Shown piece by piece: positions 41,593 through 50,419 of a stretch of 64,000 nt of DNA. Position 1 is the first letter of the stretch; each line of letters starts with the position of its first letter. Source of the DNA: an uncultured Faecalibacterium sp. GTDB lineage: Bacteria; Bacillota; Clostridia; Oscillospirales; Ruminococcaceae. A program made the translations under genes and the position numbers. The notes under the pieces were generated by a model that had not been told where the DNA came from, did no database searches, and saw nothing but the letters and a program-made list of their open reading frames with translations. The DNA is taken from positions 62,001-126,000 of the forward strand of contig CALFLK010000017.1 in assembly GCA_937880095.1 (NCBI GenBank), written 5' to 3'.

Positions 41593-41601
41593 TGGTATAC
41601 T
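41593..41601 (+). promoter_or_regulatory. Extended -10 promoter
   Basis: TGG-TATACT, 37 bases before the ATG at 41638. No strong -35. Confidence 0.55.
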
Positions 41602-41637
41602 CAACGCAGGAAAGTAAAATTTGCGGAGGAGATACCA

Positions 41638-41964
41638 ATGAACCAATGCAAAACAATGCTGCCGTATTTGGGCGTAAATGCGGCTGCGTTTTATCTGCTG
41701 CCGCTGCTGATGCGGGACACCGGCTCCGGCATGGCAATTTTGCTTGTGGCAATCCCGGCGGTGTGCCTAATTGCATCCGCCCTGTTTGGCATCAAACATT
41801 CGTTTTGTTGGCTGTATGCGCCGGCAGTGGCGCTGCTGTTTTTGCCCACCATCTTTTTGTTTTACAATGCCAGCGCATGGGTCTATGTGGTGGGCTATGC
41901 AGTAATTGCGCTTTTGGGCAATGCCATCGGCGCAGCCTGCAAGAAGTGCAGCAAAGATGTGTAA
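41638..41964 (+). CDS. Polytopic small membrane protein, unknown
   Basis: 108 residues, four hydrophobic segments (AAAFYLLPLLM, AILLVAIPAVCLIASALFG, LYAPAVALLFLPTIFLFY, VYVVGYAVIALLGNAIG) and a short CKKCSKDV tail. GCGGAGGAG before ATG 41638; upstream in-frame ATG at 41452 lies in the terminator region and is rejected. The same size class as other small membrane proteins in this window; no family assigned. Confidence 0.65.
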   Translation: MNQCKTMLPYLGVNAAAFYLLPLLMRDTGSGMAILLVAIPAVCLIASALFGIKHSFCWLYAPAVALLFLPTIFLFYNASAWVYVVGYAVIALLGNAIGAACKKCSKDV

Positions 41965-41996
41965 ATCTATACACTTCAGGATAAGGGGGAAGTCCC

Positions 41997-42658
41997 ATGT
42001 GGCTCAAAGACAGAAAAACGGCAGGCATTGCCGTTCTGCTTGCACTGGTCGTGCTGATTGGCGGCATTGTGTGGGGTGCAGCTGCCCGAAAAAACAGATG
42101 CGCTACCGTAGAAGACCGGGAAAAGATGCTGGCAGAAGTGTTTTCCCAACCGGCAGGGCAGTGCTGGTCCATTGCCACAGAATCCGAAGTGGACGGCTAT
42201 CTGGTGAGCGGTGCATACGACAATCAGGGCTGCGCTGCGATTGCGGTGTTTGAACCGAGCAAATGGGGCGGTTACCACTTGCAAGGCACCACATGGCAAG
42301 GCAAAGAGCAAATCATAACGGAAAGGAAATCGATGCTTTAGACTACCAGTATGACGAGGAGCGCTTGCTTATCACGCCGAAACGAACTATTTTGCCCGGA
42401 AAGTATCAGGATATGATGCCCTGGTCTGAAATGGGCTACAGCATCGTCGACCTGGCAGAACAAAACCAGTGGAACAGCCTGCACGGTGACGGAACCGAAA
42501 CAATGCAGGTTTTCTTGGGCGCAGGGGAAGATGTTGTGCTGCTCTGGGAGGAAGGCATGACACTGCCTGCCGCATCAGAAATGTTGGAGGAATACTTTGG
42601 CTATGAGCAGGGCAGTGCCGACTACTGGGCAAGCCGCAAAAATTCTGCGACGGAATAA
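41997..42658 (+). pseudogene. Membrane-anchored protein, frameshifted
   Basis: MWLKDRKTAGIAVLLALVVLIGGIVWG starts a signal-anchor protein whose frame runs into a stop at 42341; the following frame continues as KEIDALDYQYDEERLLITPK to 42658. One A missing from the run at 42322-42324 reconciles both (IITEKEIDALDYQ). The repaired product has about 220 residues: one N-terminal helix and an extracytoplasmic domain of unknown type. GGATAAGGGGG upstream is an acceptable ribosome site. Confidence 0.65.
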
Positions 42659-42674
42659 GCAGCATAAACTAACA

Positions 42675-42712
42675 GAAAAAGGAGCGTATCCAGTGGATAC
42701 GCTCCTTTTTGT
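42675..42712. terminator. Bidirectional intrinsic terminator
   Basis: AAAAAGGAGCGTATCC/GGATACGCTCCTTTTT perfect stem with a very short loop, between convergent genes. Confidence 0.9.
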
Positions 42713-42735
42713 TTGTGTGATTGCCCGATTCAGCA

Positions 42736-43353
42736 TTATCGGGTCAGGGAAAGGATGCCGGAACAATCCGAAACCTTTTCAAACTGCAATGTGGGGAAGT
42801 TCTCTTTCAGCTCGTCATAGACGAAATAGATTTCGTCCTCGTCCCATGCGTCACCTGCTTGGGCTTTGCATCTTTCCAGCTGTGCGCGGGTCTCAAATGC
42901 AACGTCGCCGATGTAAATAGAACCGCCGTCATGCAACAGTGACAGCAGCATCGTTAAGAAAACGATTTTCTGCGGGTCAGTCAGATGATGCAGGGAATAG
43001 GTTGCCACAATGGCATCATAACGGTTTTGCATCAACGGGTATATCAGACCTGTGGTAAAATCGCCCTGATACAATTTTGCGTCCGGCATTTTAGCCTGCG
43101 CCAATGCGATCATGCGGGCAGAAAAGTCCTGACCGAAAATCTCACAGCCGTTGGCATACAATTTCGAGGTGAGCACAGCGGTTCCGAAACCAATGTCCAG
43201 TACCTTGCGACCGGGATGTGCCAACACACGGCTGTAAATCCCGTTCAAGACCTTTTTATATCCAGCAAACGGGTAAGTGCCGTTGTCGTCGGAGATGCCG
43301 ACGCTTTGGTCGTAGCCGTCTGCCCATAAATCGAAGCCGGTTTGATTTAATAT
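42736..43353 (-). CDS. Class I SAM-dependent methyltransferase, probable ATA start or broken start
   Basis: The SAM core is complete: KVLDIGFGTAVLTSKLY (motif I), the GQDFSARMI strand-2 acid, AIVATYSLHHL and SIYIGDVAFETR. The reading frame extends upstream of the first standard start (TTG 43248) with NQTGFDLWADGYDQSVGISD, clearly the conserved N-terminus. GGAGG lies 6 bases before an ATA at 43353-43351 that is in frame; the only nearby ATG (43358) is out of frame by one. So either ATG mutated to ATA or one T was lost after ATG 43358. From ATA the product is 205 residues. Methyl acceptor unknown. Confidence 0.75.
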   Translation of the reverse strand: MLNQTGFDLWADGYDQSVGISDDNGTYPFAGYKKVLNGIYSRVLAHPGRKVLDIGFGTAVLTSKLYANGCEIFGQDFSARMIALAQAKMPDAKLYQGDFTTGLIYPLMQNRYDAIVATYSLHHLTDPQKIVFLTMLLSLLHDGGSIYIGDVAFETRAQLERCKAQAGDAWDEDEIYFVYDELKENFPTLQFEKVSDCSGILSLTR

Positions 43354-43396
43354 TTCATTCCTCCGAATGGTTGATCCTTGCAGGCGTTCTGCGGCA

Positions 43397-44146
43397 TCAG
43401 CCGAAAATGCGCCCCAAGAACATCTGCCACTGTTTCTGCCACCAGTCCCAGTCGTGGGTCACATCATAGCCCCACAGCTCAAACTGAGCAGGGATTTCTT
43501 TTTCCTCCAGCAGCGCGGCAAGTGCTTTGGTAGAAGCGGTGTAGTCGTCCTCCCATGCGCCCTGACCCACGCACAAAAGCAGCGGGTCTGCCTTGCGGTA
43601 CAAATCCATGCGAGGGTCGCCCGCAGGCAGGTCTGCCAGATAGCAAAGCGGGGTGTTGCGGTACATCAAATCGTCGGTGTAATCGCCCAGATACGGCTGT
43701 GCGCTGTACATACCGGAAAGCGCAATCACGCCGCTGAACAAATCCGGACGGCGCAAAAAGCAGTTCATGGCATGACCGGCACCTGCGCTTGCGCCTGCAA
43801 CCAGCGCTTTGCCCTGATTGACACCGCCGTTCAGCGCAATCATGCGGGGGTACAGCTCATGGGTCAGATAGTTGAACCACTTTTCCTGCATTTCCATGCG
43901 GCGGCGGGGGTCGCCATCTCGGTCATCCCAGCTTTCCGGGTCGATGGAATCCACACAGAACAACTGAACCTGTCCCTTGTCGATCCACCATGCGGCTTTT
44001 TCGACCATGCCGAAATTTTCCCAGTCATAAAACCGACCGGACAGGCAGGGGAATACCACAACAGGGCGTCCACCCTCACCAAATACCTTGAACTCCATCT
44101 CACGGCCCAGATAGTCGCTCCACTCTTTATAGTAATTGATCTGCAT
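43397..44146 (-). CDS. Putative esterase (esterase D-like alpha/beta hydrolase)
   Basis: 249 residues. The fold is that of the PF00756 esterase group: VVVFPCLSGRFYDWE as the oxyanion strand, nucleophile elbow GASAGAGHA (Ser about 118), a conserved VGQGAWEDD and a catalytic His in YDVTHDWDWW close to the end. Likely cleaves a carboxylic ester; natural substrate unknown. AAGGAGTGG precedes the ATG. Between the DUF4250 gene and the methyltransferase on the same strand, probably one transcript. Confidence 0.8.
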   Translation of the reverse strand: MQINYYKEWSDYLGREMEFKVFGEGGRPVVVFPCLSGRFYDWENFGMVEKAAWWIDKGQVQLFCVDSIDPESWDDRDGDPRRRMEMQEKWFNYLTHELYPRMIALNGGVNQGKALVAGASAGAGHAMNCFLRRPDLFSGVIALSGMYSAQPYLGDYTDDLMYRNTPLCYLADLPAGDPRMDLYRKADPLLLCVGQGAWEDDYTASTKALAALLEEKEIPAQFELWGYDVTHDWDWWQKQWQMFLGRIFG

Positions 44147-44185
44147 GGCAATCCACTCCTTTTTTCTTACACGACGCAGCCCGCA

Positions 44186-44362
44186 TCAGCGGAACTGGTT
44201 TTGCTCCGGAACATAGGCAAAGCCTGCGGCTTCCAAAGTAGAACGAATCGAAGCTGCATCCAGCTCACGGTCCTCGCACAAGGCTTCCAGACTGGAATAC
44301 TGGTCACGCAGCAGGGTATTGATGGTGCTCATCAGCAAAATAGGATCCTGGGGAATATACAT
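44186..44362 (-). CDS. DUF4250 protein
   Basis: 58 residues, MYIPQDPILLMSTINTLLRD start, LEALCEDRELD middle and AGFAYVPEQNQFR end: the DUF4250 pattern of short helical proteins in Clostridia. AGGAGGAA precedes the ATG. First gene of the minus-strand group with the esterase and methyltransferase. Confidence 0.8.
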   Translation of the reverse strand: MYIPQDPILLMSTINTLLRDQYSSLEALCEDRELDAASIRSTLEAAGFAYVPEQNQFR

Positions 44363-44409
44363 AAAGGTTCCTCCTGATTATTTGATTGGTTGGGTTTCGT
44401 GTTGATTCC

Positions 44410-44438
44410 ATGATAGTACAAGCCGCCCGGAATTGCAA
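44410..44438 (-). promoter_or_regulatory. Sigma-A promoter of the DUF4250 group
   Basis: On the minus strand TTGCAA, 17-base spacer, TATCAT. Confidence 0.55.
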
Positions 44439-44818
44439 TCGGATTTTTACAAAGAGGAAACATCGCTGCACACAGAAAAAGCAAAAAAAAAGAAATTGCA
44501 TTGCGTAGGTGCATTTTTATATGGGAAAACGGAAGTTTCGGGTTCTGTATGCGCATTTTTACAGGGTGGATTCGATTATTCGTCGCAGCGATGTGTCGCA
44601 AAGCGCAAAATTTGCAAAATGCGGAGCAATATCGCTTCAAAGACGCTGGGATTATTTTATCAGGAATGGGCGGCTATTTCGATTTTTTGTTATTTCGAGG
44701 AAATGTGTACAGAAGAAACAGAAAAACATTTTGAAATGAAAATAAAATGTTGTAATTAATAAAAATGAGTGTAAGTGTATCTTTATAGAAACGCATTGAA
44801 ACAGAGATGCACTGCATG

Positions 44819-44871
44819 AGGGAGCCCCTCTTGGGAACTGCCCGAAAGTTTTTGGATAGCACGAGGGGAGC
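44819..44871 (+). promoter_or_regulatory. Leader hairpin masking a ribosome site
   Basis: GAGCCCCTC (about 44820) can pair with GAGGGGAGC (about 44862), the Shine-Dalgarno region of the ATG at 44879, across a loop of about 33 bases. Suggests control at translation. Confidence 0.4.
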
Positions 44872-44878
44872 TTGACCG

Positions 44879-45943
44879 ATGAAGAAAACGCAAAAAAAGA
44901 AATCTGTTGTGGCACAGCCGCACAAACAAAGAAACAAGATGCGGTGGTGGCTGGCAGGTGGTGTCTTGCTGTTGGGTTTGCTGGCAGCAGGGGTCGGCTG
45001 TCGACATATTCCGGTGATTACCGTTCAGGGTGTGCCGATTTCCGAGCAGGAATTTACTGCCGCACAGCTGCGAAACAAAGCGTCTGTGATTTCGGAGTTT
45101 CAGCGGGAACATGGCGTCGAATACGATGCGGATTTTTGGGATGTGACCATTGACGGATACACGGCAGAAGAACGCCTGAACGAAGCGGCGCTTTCGGATG
45201 TGATACAGACGGTTTCGACAGAGCAGCTGCTGCGGGAGGCGGGGTTGCTGCCCTATCAAAATTACAAGCAGCTGCAGGCACAATGCGAGGAAACAAACCG
45301 AACGCGTGCTGCTGCGGCAGCTCAGGGGCAGACCATTTATGGACCTGTCGCGTATGGGGTGGACGAATATCGGGAATATGTGATTTCCAACACATTGATT
45401 CAGCTGGAGCGACAGCACTATGCAGAGCTGGAAGATACGCTGTCTGACAAAGAGCTGGAAACCTTTGCTGCGCAGCACCCGGAGGTCCAGATTCTTCGCT
45501 ACCCGGCGGTAACGCTCACCCTTTACAAAGTTAGTGGGCAGGCGGGCGCATTGCCGGAACAGACCGCGCAGCAAGCCCAGCATTTGGTGGAGCAGCTTGG
45601 GCAGGGGAAGGACGAACTGTCAGAGCAAACCGACGGGATTTCCGCGGAAACCAGAGTATTTTCAGAAGATACCAAACATCAGGATTTGCTGATGTGCCCG
45701 GAATTGTTTTACGCAGTGATGGACCAGCCGGAGCCGGAAAAGATTGTGGGTCCGGTAGAGGTGCATGGTGTTTGGTATGTAGGAAAGGTTACAGAGGTGG
45801 AGCAAGTACCCGATTCCGTTGCCGAGAATCGGGAGTGGTACCTTTCCAAATACTGTCAGTACCAAATTGAGAAGCAAATCGAAACCGATGTGCAGAAGGC
45901 CTGTGTGCGTCATTTTCGAAAGTATCCCTCATGTGTGGCATAA
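44879..45943 (+). CDS. PrsA/SurA-like membrane-anchored foldase
   Basis: 354 residues. Basic N-terminus, one membrane helix (about 23-40) ending in a Cys (VGC) that may be a lipidation site. VITVQGVPISEQEFTAA begins a SurA-N-like helical domain of about 130 residues; a parvulin-like region follows (QDLLMCPELFYAVMD, KIVGPVEVHGVWYVGKVTEV), though the catalytic core is reduced. Probably assists folding of exported proteins. It lies 36 bases before a large surface protein that may be its client. Confidence 0.7.
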   Translation: MKKTQKKKSVVAQPHKQRNKMRWWLAGGVLLLGLLAAGVGCRHIPVITVQGVPISEQEFTAAQLRNKASVISEFQREHGVEYDADFWDVTIDGYTAEERLNEAALSDVIQTVSTEQLLREAGLLPYQNYKQLQAQCEETNRTRAAAAAQGQTIYGPVAYGVDEYREYVISNTLIQLERQHYAELEDTLSDKELETFAAQHPEVQILRYPAVTLTLYKVSGQAGALPEQTAQQAQHLVEQLGQGKDELSEQTDGISAETRVFSEDTKHQDLLMCPELFYAVMDQPEPEKIVGPVEVHGVWYVGKVTEVEQVPDSVAENREWYLSKYCQYQIEKQIETDVQKACVRHFRKYPSCVA

Positions 45944-45979
45944 TTTCTGCGTTGTCGTGACGCAAAAGGAGAAAAAGGA

Positions 45980-48900
45980 ATGAGAAAACAACCAATGAAA
46001 CGGCTCTGTGCCTTGACGCTTTCCGTCTTTATGGCACTGTCCGTGGCTGCTCCGTCCGTTTTGGCAGCCGAAGCAGCGGTCGAGCCATCTGTTGTTGTGC
46101 AGCAGGCAACAGAAGATGCCGACAGCGTACCCGCAGAAGGCGATGAGGGCGTGAGTGGGCTCGTATCGCCGGAAGAAAACGAATCGACGACCCTTCCGGA
46201 GAAATCTGAACAGCCGGACGATGCAGCCGCAAGCGAGCCCGCATTGCCGGAAGAAACCGAAACGCTCCCGGAAGAAGAACCCGCTGATTTGCCCGCAAAG
46301 GACGAAGAAAGCGCAGACAAGCTCGAGCAGCCGCAGGAAGGCAAGTCGGCTGCACGGTGCTTTACTTCTCCGGTGGATGGCGTGCTGCGCCTGACCGGCA
46401 AGCCGGCAAAGAGCAATGTAAATGGCGCAAACGACCCGGGCGATGACGGCGTCAATCTCTCCATCCTGAAAAACAAGGATGTGGTTTGGGGTCCGGTACA
46501 CATCAGCGGCGGTGACAGCACAGGTGTTGCACATGACGTTACGCTGGATGTGGCAAAGGGCGACAAGCTGTACTTTGTAGTCAATCAGGGCGGTGTGGAC
46601 TGGTATGATGACGTGGTCTGGACGCCGAAGGTAGAATATGTCTCCATTCCGGTAGAACCTCCGGTTCCTGCCGAGGGCGCATATTATGTGGATGATGCTT
46701 CTGCAGACATTGTCTACAGCGGCATGGATGCTGCTACAACCAACTCTGCAAGTCTTGCTTATGACAAGACGCTCCATGTGAGCAAAAAGGTAGGCGGCAA
46801 AGCAGAATACAGCTTTACCGGCAGCGGTATTGAAGTACTCAGCACCAAGGTCAGCAATGGCGGTACCATGCAGGTGCAGCTGTATGCGGTCAAGAACGGG
46901 GAAGAAACCCTGGTGGAAGAAAAAACCGTAAACTGCCATGACACAGCAAATGCAGCTTACTTTACGGCATATGCCAAGACGGGTCTTACTTATGGTGACT
47001 ATAAGCTGGTTATGACCCATGTGGCAAATCAGGGCGGCAGCGCAGGCGAAATGGTGCTGGATGCTCTGGTTGTGCATACCAAAAAAGAAGATGGCGAGAC
47101 GGATATCTGCACAGTTTCCTTCGGCGGTAAAAACGGTACAGTCGTTGTGCGTGCAAATGGTCAGCCCCTGAAATCCGGCGCAACTGTGCGCCGCGGTACC
47201 AATCTGGAAGTTGAGCTGACCCCTGCAGCTGATTTCTATACGAAGGGCCTTTTCGTTAACGAGGAACTGGTCGCTGTGGAAGATAACCGCTGTACACTGA
47301 ACGGTGTTGCAGCCGATACGGTGATTCAGGCAATCTTTGCGGTCGAGCCTTCCGTCGGCAGCCAGAATGCGGCACTGCATCGCCCGGTCAGCATCACCGG
47401 CGCACAGAGCGGTGACAAACGATACAATAAGGACCATGCAACAGATGGCTATCTGGTAAAGGATTCCAGCGGATGGGAAGCATCGTCTCTGAACAAGACC
47501 CCCGCCAGCCTGACGGTCGATTTGGAGCGTACAATCGCTGTGGAGCAGGTACGCCTGTACTGGAACGATGACAGACAGATTGCACCGTCCGCTTATACCG
47601 TAGAGGTTTCTCAGGATGGTACCCATTTCACGCAGTTTGTAAAGGTCGATAAAAAGACCACCGGTACCGTATCCCACGATGCAGCACAGGCTGTGCCGGC
47701 ACGTTATGTGCGTGTCAGCATTCCGGTCACCACCGATGGTACGCTGACCTGGAATTCTCTGCTGCTGCATGAAATCGAAGTCTATGGCGCAACCAACGTG
47801 GATAAGAGCGCTCTGGCTGAGCTGGTTGCGGCAGCAGAGAAAGAAACTGCAAAAACCGGTTTGTATACCGCAGAATACATTGCTGCTTTGCAGAAGGCAA
47901 TCCGCAATGCACAGATGGAGCTGAACGACAAAAAGGCTACCGCAGAGAGCGTCGCAGCTGCACAGAAGGCATTGCAGAAACTGCTGGATGCACCGGAATG
48001 GATGCAGTACACCGTTTCGGCAACAAATGGTACCGGCAGCGGCAGCTATGCGGTGGGCGCAGAAGTTACTGTGACGCTGGAACGCCCACTGGGTACCAGA
48101 TTTGTCAAGTGGACCGCAGAAGGTATTTCGCTGTCTGAGGCAGACGCTAAGGGCGAAACGGTCACCTTTACTATGCCGGAACACAATGTGACACTGAACG
48201 CAGAATGCATCGAACTGCCGGCAGGAAACGTTACGCTGGCAGATAAGGACGAACTGACCGCAGCGCGCACTGAGCTGGAAAAGGCTTTGGCAGAAGGCGG
48301 TCATGCCGAAGAAACCGCTGTGCTGGAAGCACGTCTGGACCGCATCACTGCTGCACTGGACAGCATCGCAAAGGTCGAGGACGTGATGGCACAAATCAAT
48401 GCGCTGCCCGAAAGCGTCACCCCGGATGAGGATGAGAGCATAGAAAATGCACTGCAGCAGGCACAGGAGGCTTATGCCGCATTGTCTGAGCAGGAGAAAG
48501 CGATGCTGGATGCAAAGTATTCGGAAAAGCTGGACAAGCTGACGCAGGAATCCAGCGCATACGCAATCCTTTCCGGCGATGGAAGCACCTGGGAAAAGGG
48601 ACAGGAAAATCCCCTGACCATCACCGCAAACGGCAGCCTGCGCAAGTTCTCGCATCTGGAAATTGACGGCGTCAAGGTGTCTGCTGATTCGTACAAGGCA
48701 GCACCCGGCGGTACGGTCATCGACCTGCAGCCCCAGTACCTGAACAATTTGTCTGCTGGCTTGCACAGCATTGTGTTTGTGTATCGGGATGGACAGGTGA
48801 GCGGCAGCTTCAACATCAAGAATGCTGATCTGAAGCCCGATCCCGAACCCACTCCGGAGCCCAAACCCGAACCCACTCCGGAGCCCAAACCCGAACCCAC

Positions 48901-49114
48901 TCCGGAGCCCAAACCTGAGCCGACTCCGGAGCCCAAGCCTGAGCCGACTCCGGAACCCAAACCCGAGCAGCAGCCTCAGCCGCAGACGCCTGCACAGCAT
49001 ACCACCGCACCGGCTACAGGAGATTCCTCCAACATCATCCTGTGGTGCATGGCAATGGGCGGCGCACTGATGGCGGTTGCGTTCGTATATCGTAAGCAGC
49101 AGAAAAATCGCTGA
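45980..49114 (+). CDS. Large cell-wall-anchored glycan-binding protein without catalytic domain
   Basis: 1044 residues. Signal peptide 1-29, acidic Pro/Glu-rich region to about 120, two beta-sandwich segments (about 125-220 and 225-370), a bacterial-repeat domain (about 374-455), an F5/8 type C (CBM32-like) domain (about 457-605), a FIVAR-like helical module (about 606-673), a second beta repeat (674-750), a three-helix segment (750-855), an Ig/X2-like domain (856-950), PTPEPKPE repeats and an ATGD anchor with membrane helix and basic tail. No glycosidase motif is visible, so it probably binds glycans or acts as an adhesin. AAAAGGAG precedes the ATG. Confidence 0.88.
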   Translation: MRKQPMKRLCALTLSVFMALSVAAPSVLAAEAAVEPSVVVQQATEDADSVPAEGDEGVSGLVSPEENESTTLPEKSEQPDDAAASEPALPEETETLPEEEPADLPAKDEESADKLEQPQEGKSAARCFTSPVDGVLRLTGKPAKSNVNGANDPGDDGVNLSILKNKDVVWGPVHISGGDSTGVAHDVTLDVAKGDKLYFVVNQGGVDWYDDVVWTPKVEYVSIPVEPPVPAEGAYYVDDASADIVYSGMDAATTNSASLAYDKTLHVSKKVGGKAEYSFTGSGIEVLSTKVSNGGTMQVQLYAVKNGEETLVEEKTVNCHDTANAAYFTAYAKTGLTYGDYKLVMTHVANQGGSAGEMVLDALVVHTKKEDGETDICTVSFGGKNGTVVVRANGQPLKSGATVRRGTNLEVELTPAADFYTKGLFVNEELVAVEDNRCTLNGVAADTVIQAIFAVEPSVGSQNAALHRPVSITGAQSGDKRYNKDHATDGYLVKDSSGWEASSLNKTPASLTVDLERTIAVEQVRLYWNDDRQIAPSAYTVEVSQDGTHFTQFVKVDKKTTGTVSHDAAQAVPARYVRVSIPVTTDGTLTWNSLLLHEIEVYGATNVDKSALAELVAAAEKETAKTGLYTAEYIAALQKAIRNAQMELNDKKATAESVAAAQKALQKLLDAPEWMQYTVSATNGTGSGSYAVGAEVTVTLERPLGTRFVKWTAEGISLSEADAKGETVTFTMPEHNVTLNAECIELPAGNVTLADKDELTAARTELEKALAEGGHAEETAVLEARLDRITAALDSIAKVEDVMAQINALPESVTPDEDESIENALQQAQEAYAALSEQEKAMLDAKYSEKLDKLTQESSAYAILSGDGSTWEKGQENPLTITANGSLRKFSHLEIDGVKVSADSYKAAPGGTVIDLQPQYLNNLSAGLHSIVFVYRDGQVSGSFNIKNADLKPDPEPTPEPKPEPTPEPKPEPTPEPKPEPTPEPKPEPTPEPKPEQQPQPQTPAQHTTAPATGDSSNIILWCMAMGGALMAVAFVYRKQQKNR
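48838..48969 (+). repeat. 24-base tandem repeats (PTPEPKPE)
   Basis: Five to six units of an 8-codon repeat, nearly identical at DNA level, encoding the wall-spanning Pro-rich linker. Confidence 0.9.
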
Positions 49115-49141
49115 TTTTTCTCAGTAGCCCATAAAATGGCA

Positions 49142-49183
49142 TAAAAAGAACCGACTGCCGCAGCCGACAGCCGCTTCTTTTTT
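49142..49183 (+). terminator. Probable terminator of the surface-protein gene
   Basis: AAGAACCGACTG/CAGCCGCTTCTT imperfect stem (about 12 of 15 pairs) with a T6 tail. Confidence 0.6.
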
Positions 49184-49232
49184 GCATATCGTGATAGAGA
49201 TGCCCGCAATACAGAAACACGCGTGTACGCCA

Positions 49233-49280
49233 TAAAACAAAAAGCACAGGGGAGAAAACCTCCGCTGTGCTTTTGTTTTC
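49233..49280. terminator. Bidirectional terminator at the rpmB end
   Basis: AAAACAAAAGCACAG-type left arm and CTGTGCTTTTGTTTT right arm with a GGGAG/CTCC extension; convergent genes on both sides. Confidence 0.8.
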
Positions 49281-49349
49281 GGAAAAAAGGGTAAAATAAA
49301 ACACGGGCGGTGGCTAATCGTCCGTGTCTATTTTTCGTTATGTTACGCC

Positions 49350-49538
49350 TTACAGTGCGCGGGTAATCTTACCAGAGCGCAGGCAACGAGCGCATGCATA
49401 AACATACTTGGGAGAACCATCGACAACTGCCTTAACGCGCTTGACGTTGGACTTCCAGGTACGGTTGCTGCGACGATGAGAGTGGGAGACCTGGATACCG
49501 AAAGCCACGCCTTTACCACAGCAGGAACATTTGGCCAT
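49350..49538 (-). CDS. rpmB: 50S ribosomal protein L28
   Basis: 62 residues: MAKCSCCGKGVAFGIQVSHSHRR start and KYVYACARCLRSGKITR end, with two CxxC pairs of the zinc-binding L28 form. GAGGAGGTG before ATG 49538; the in-frame upstream ATG at 49571 has no site. Single-gene transcript, divergent from the site-2 protease gene. Confidence 0.97.
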   Translation of the reverse strand: MAKCSCCGKGVAFGIQVSHSHRRSNRTWKSNVKRVKAVVDGSPKYVYACARCLRSGKITRAL

Positions 49539-49680
49539 ACTTGCTGCACCTCCTCGTACAATGATGTGCAATCGTATAAATCATCAGCTAAGCTATTTTA
49601 CCAGACTGCGTGAAAAAATGCAAGGGCTTTTCCAATAATTTTTACTTTTTTTGCGTGATTGCGCAAATCCACTGCGATAC

Positions 49681-49709
49681 TTGTCTGAAATCCAAAAACA
49701 GGGTATAAT
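49681..49709 (+). promoter_or_regulatory. Sigma-A promoter
   Basis: TTGTCT, 17-base spacer, TATAAT; serves the operon beginning with the site-2 protease gene. Confidence 0.75.
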
Positions 49710-49741
49710 AATATGAATTATTATAGATAGGAGTGCCCGTT

Positions 49742-50398
49742 ATGATAACATATTTTTACCGCGCTCTGGTTATGCTGGTAGCCATCCCCTTCCACGAAGC
49801 TGCCCACGCATTTGTCAGCTGGAAGCTGGGCGACAGTACCGCAAAGGATATGGGCCGCATGACCATCAACCCTATGGCGCACTTTGACCCGATGGGTGCG
49901 CTGTGCATGATCGTTGCCGGTGTTGGCTGGGCAAAGCCCGTACCGACGCAGGCATACCGGTTCCGCAATCCCAAGGTGGGTATGGCGCTGACGGCTTGTG
50001 CCGGCCCGGCGGCAAACTTTACGCTGGCATTCGTCAGTGCGATTCTGTATAAGATCGTGCTGTATGTATCGCTGGCAACGGGTGCAAACGGTATGCTCAT
50101 TGCGGCGGTGAGCCAGATTTTGTATTACATGATTATTATGAACGTGTCGCTGGCGGTGTTCAACCTGATTCCGGTTCCGCCCTTTGACGGCAGCCGTATC
50201 CTGCTCACGTTTTTGCCCCAGAAGTGGTATTTTTACGTCATGAAATACGAGCAGTACATTTTCGTCGGTATGTTCCTGCTGCTGATGGTGGGCGTACTGG
50301 ACCGCCCGCTGGGTATGCTAAACGCTTACACCATCGGCGTTTTGGACCGTGCAACCAGCTTTGTGGATGTGATTGCGGTCAAGCTGTTGTTCGCCTGA
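49742..50398 (+). CDS. Site-2 protease family (M50) membrane metalloprotease
   Basis: 218 residues with about six helices. The zinc motif HEAAH (about 21-25) and the third ligand region NLIPVPPFDGSRIL (about 141-154) are complete. This short group (YwhC-like) lacks PDZ and CBS domains. Its substrate is unknown; conserved next to scpAB in Clostridia. ATG 49742 is placed 7 bases after AGGAG. Confidence 0.88.
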   Translation: MITYFYRALVMLVAIPFHEAAHAFVSWKLGDSTAKDMGRMTINPMAHFDPMGALCMIVAGVGWAKPVPTQAYRFRNPKVGMALTACAGPAANFTLAFVSAILYKIVLYVSLATGANGMLIAAVSQILYYMIIMNVSLAVFNLIPVPPFDGSRILLTFLPQKWYFYVMKYEQYIFVGMFLLLMVGVLDRPLGMLNAYTIGVLDRATSFVDVIAVKLLFA

Positions 50399-50419
50399 TA
50401 GAAAAGGACCCGGATCAAC

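Larger units (their letters stand above)
44363..44878. other. AT-rich intergenic region
   Basis: About 500 bases between divergent genes. Left part: promoter of the DUF4250 gene. Middle 44440-44780 is strongly AT-rich with no credible coding frame (the frames there lack ribosome sites and resemble no family). Right end: a hairpin that masks the ribosome site of the foldase gene. Confidence 0.6.

Noticed and set aside
44433..44759. 108-codon frame in the AT-rich gap before the foldase gene
   Set aside because: No ribosome site, several overlapping frames of similar length, no recognisable features.
45929..49000. 1023-codon minus-strand frame opposite the surface protein
   Set aside because: Low-complexity composition, mirrors the repeats of the plus-strand gene, no start signal.
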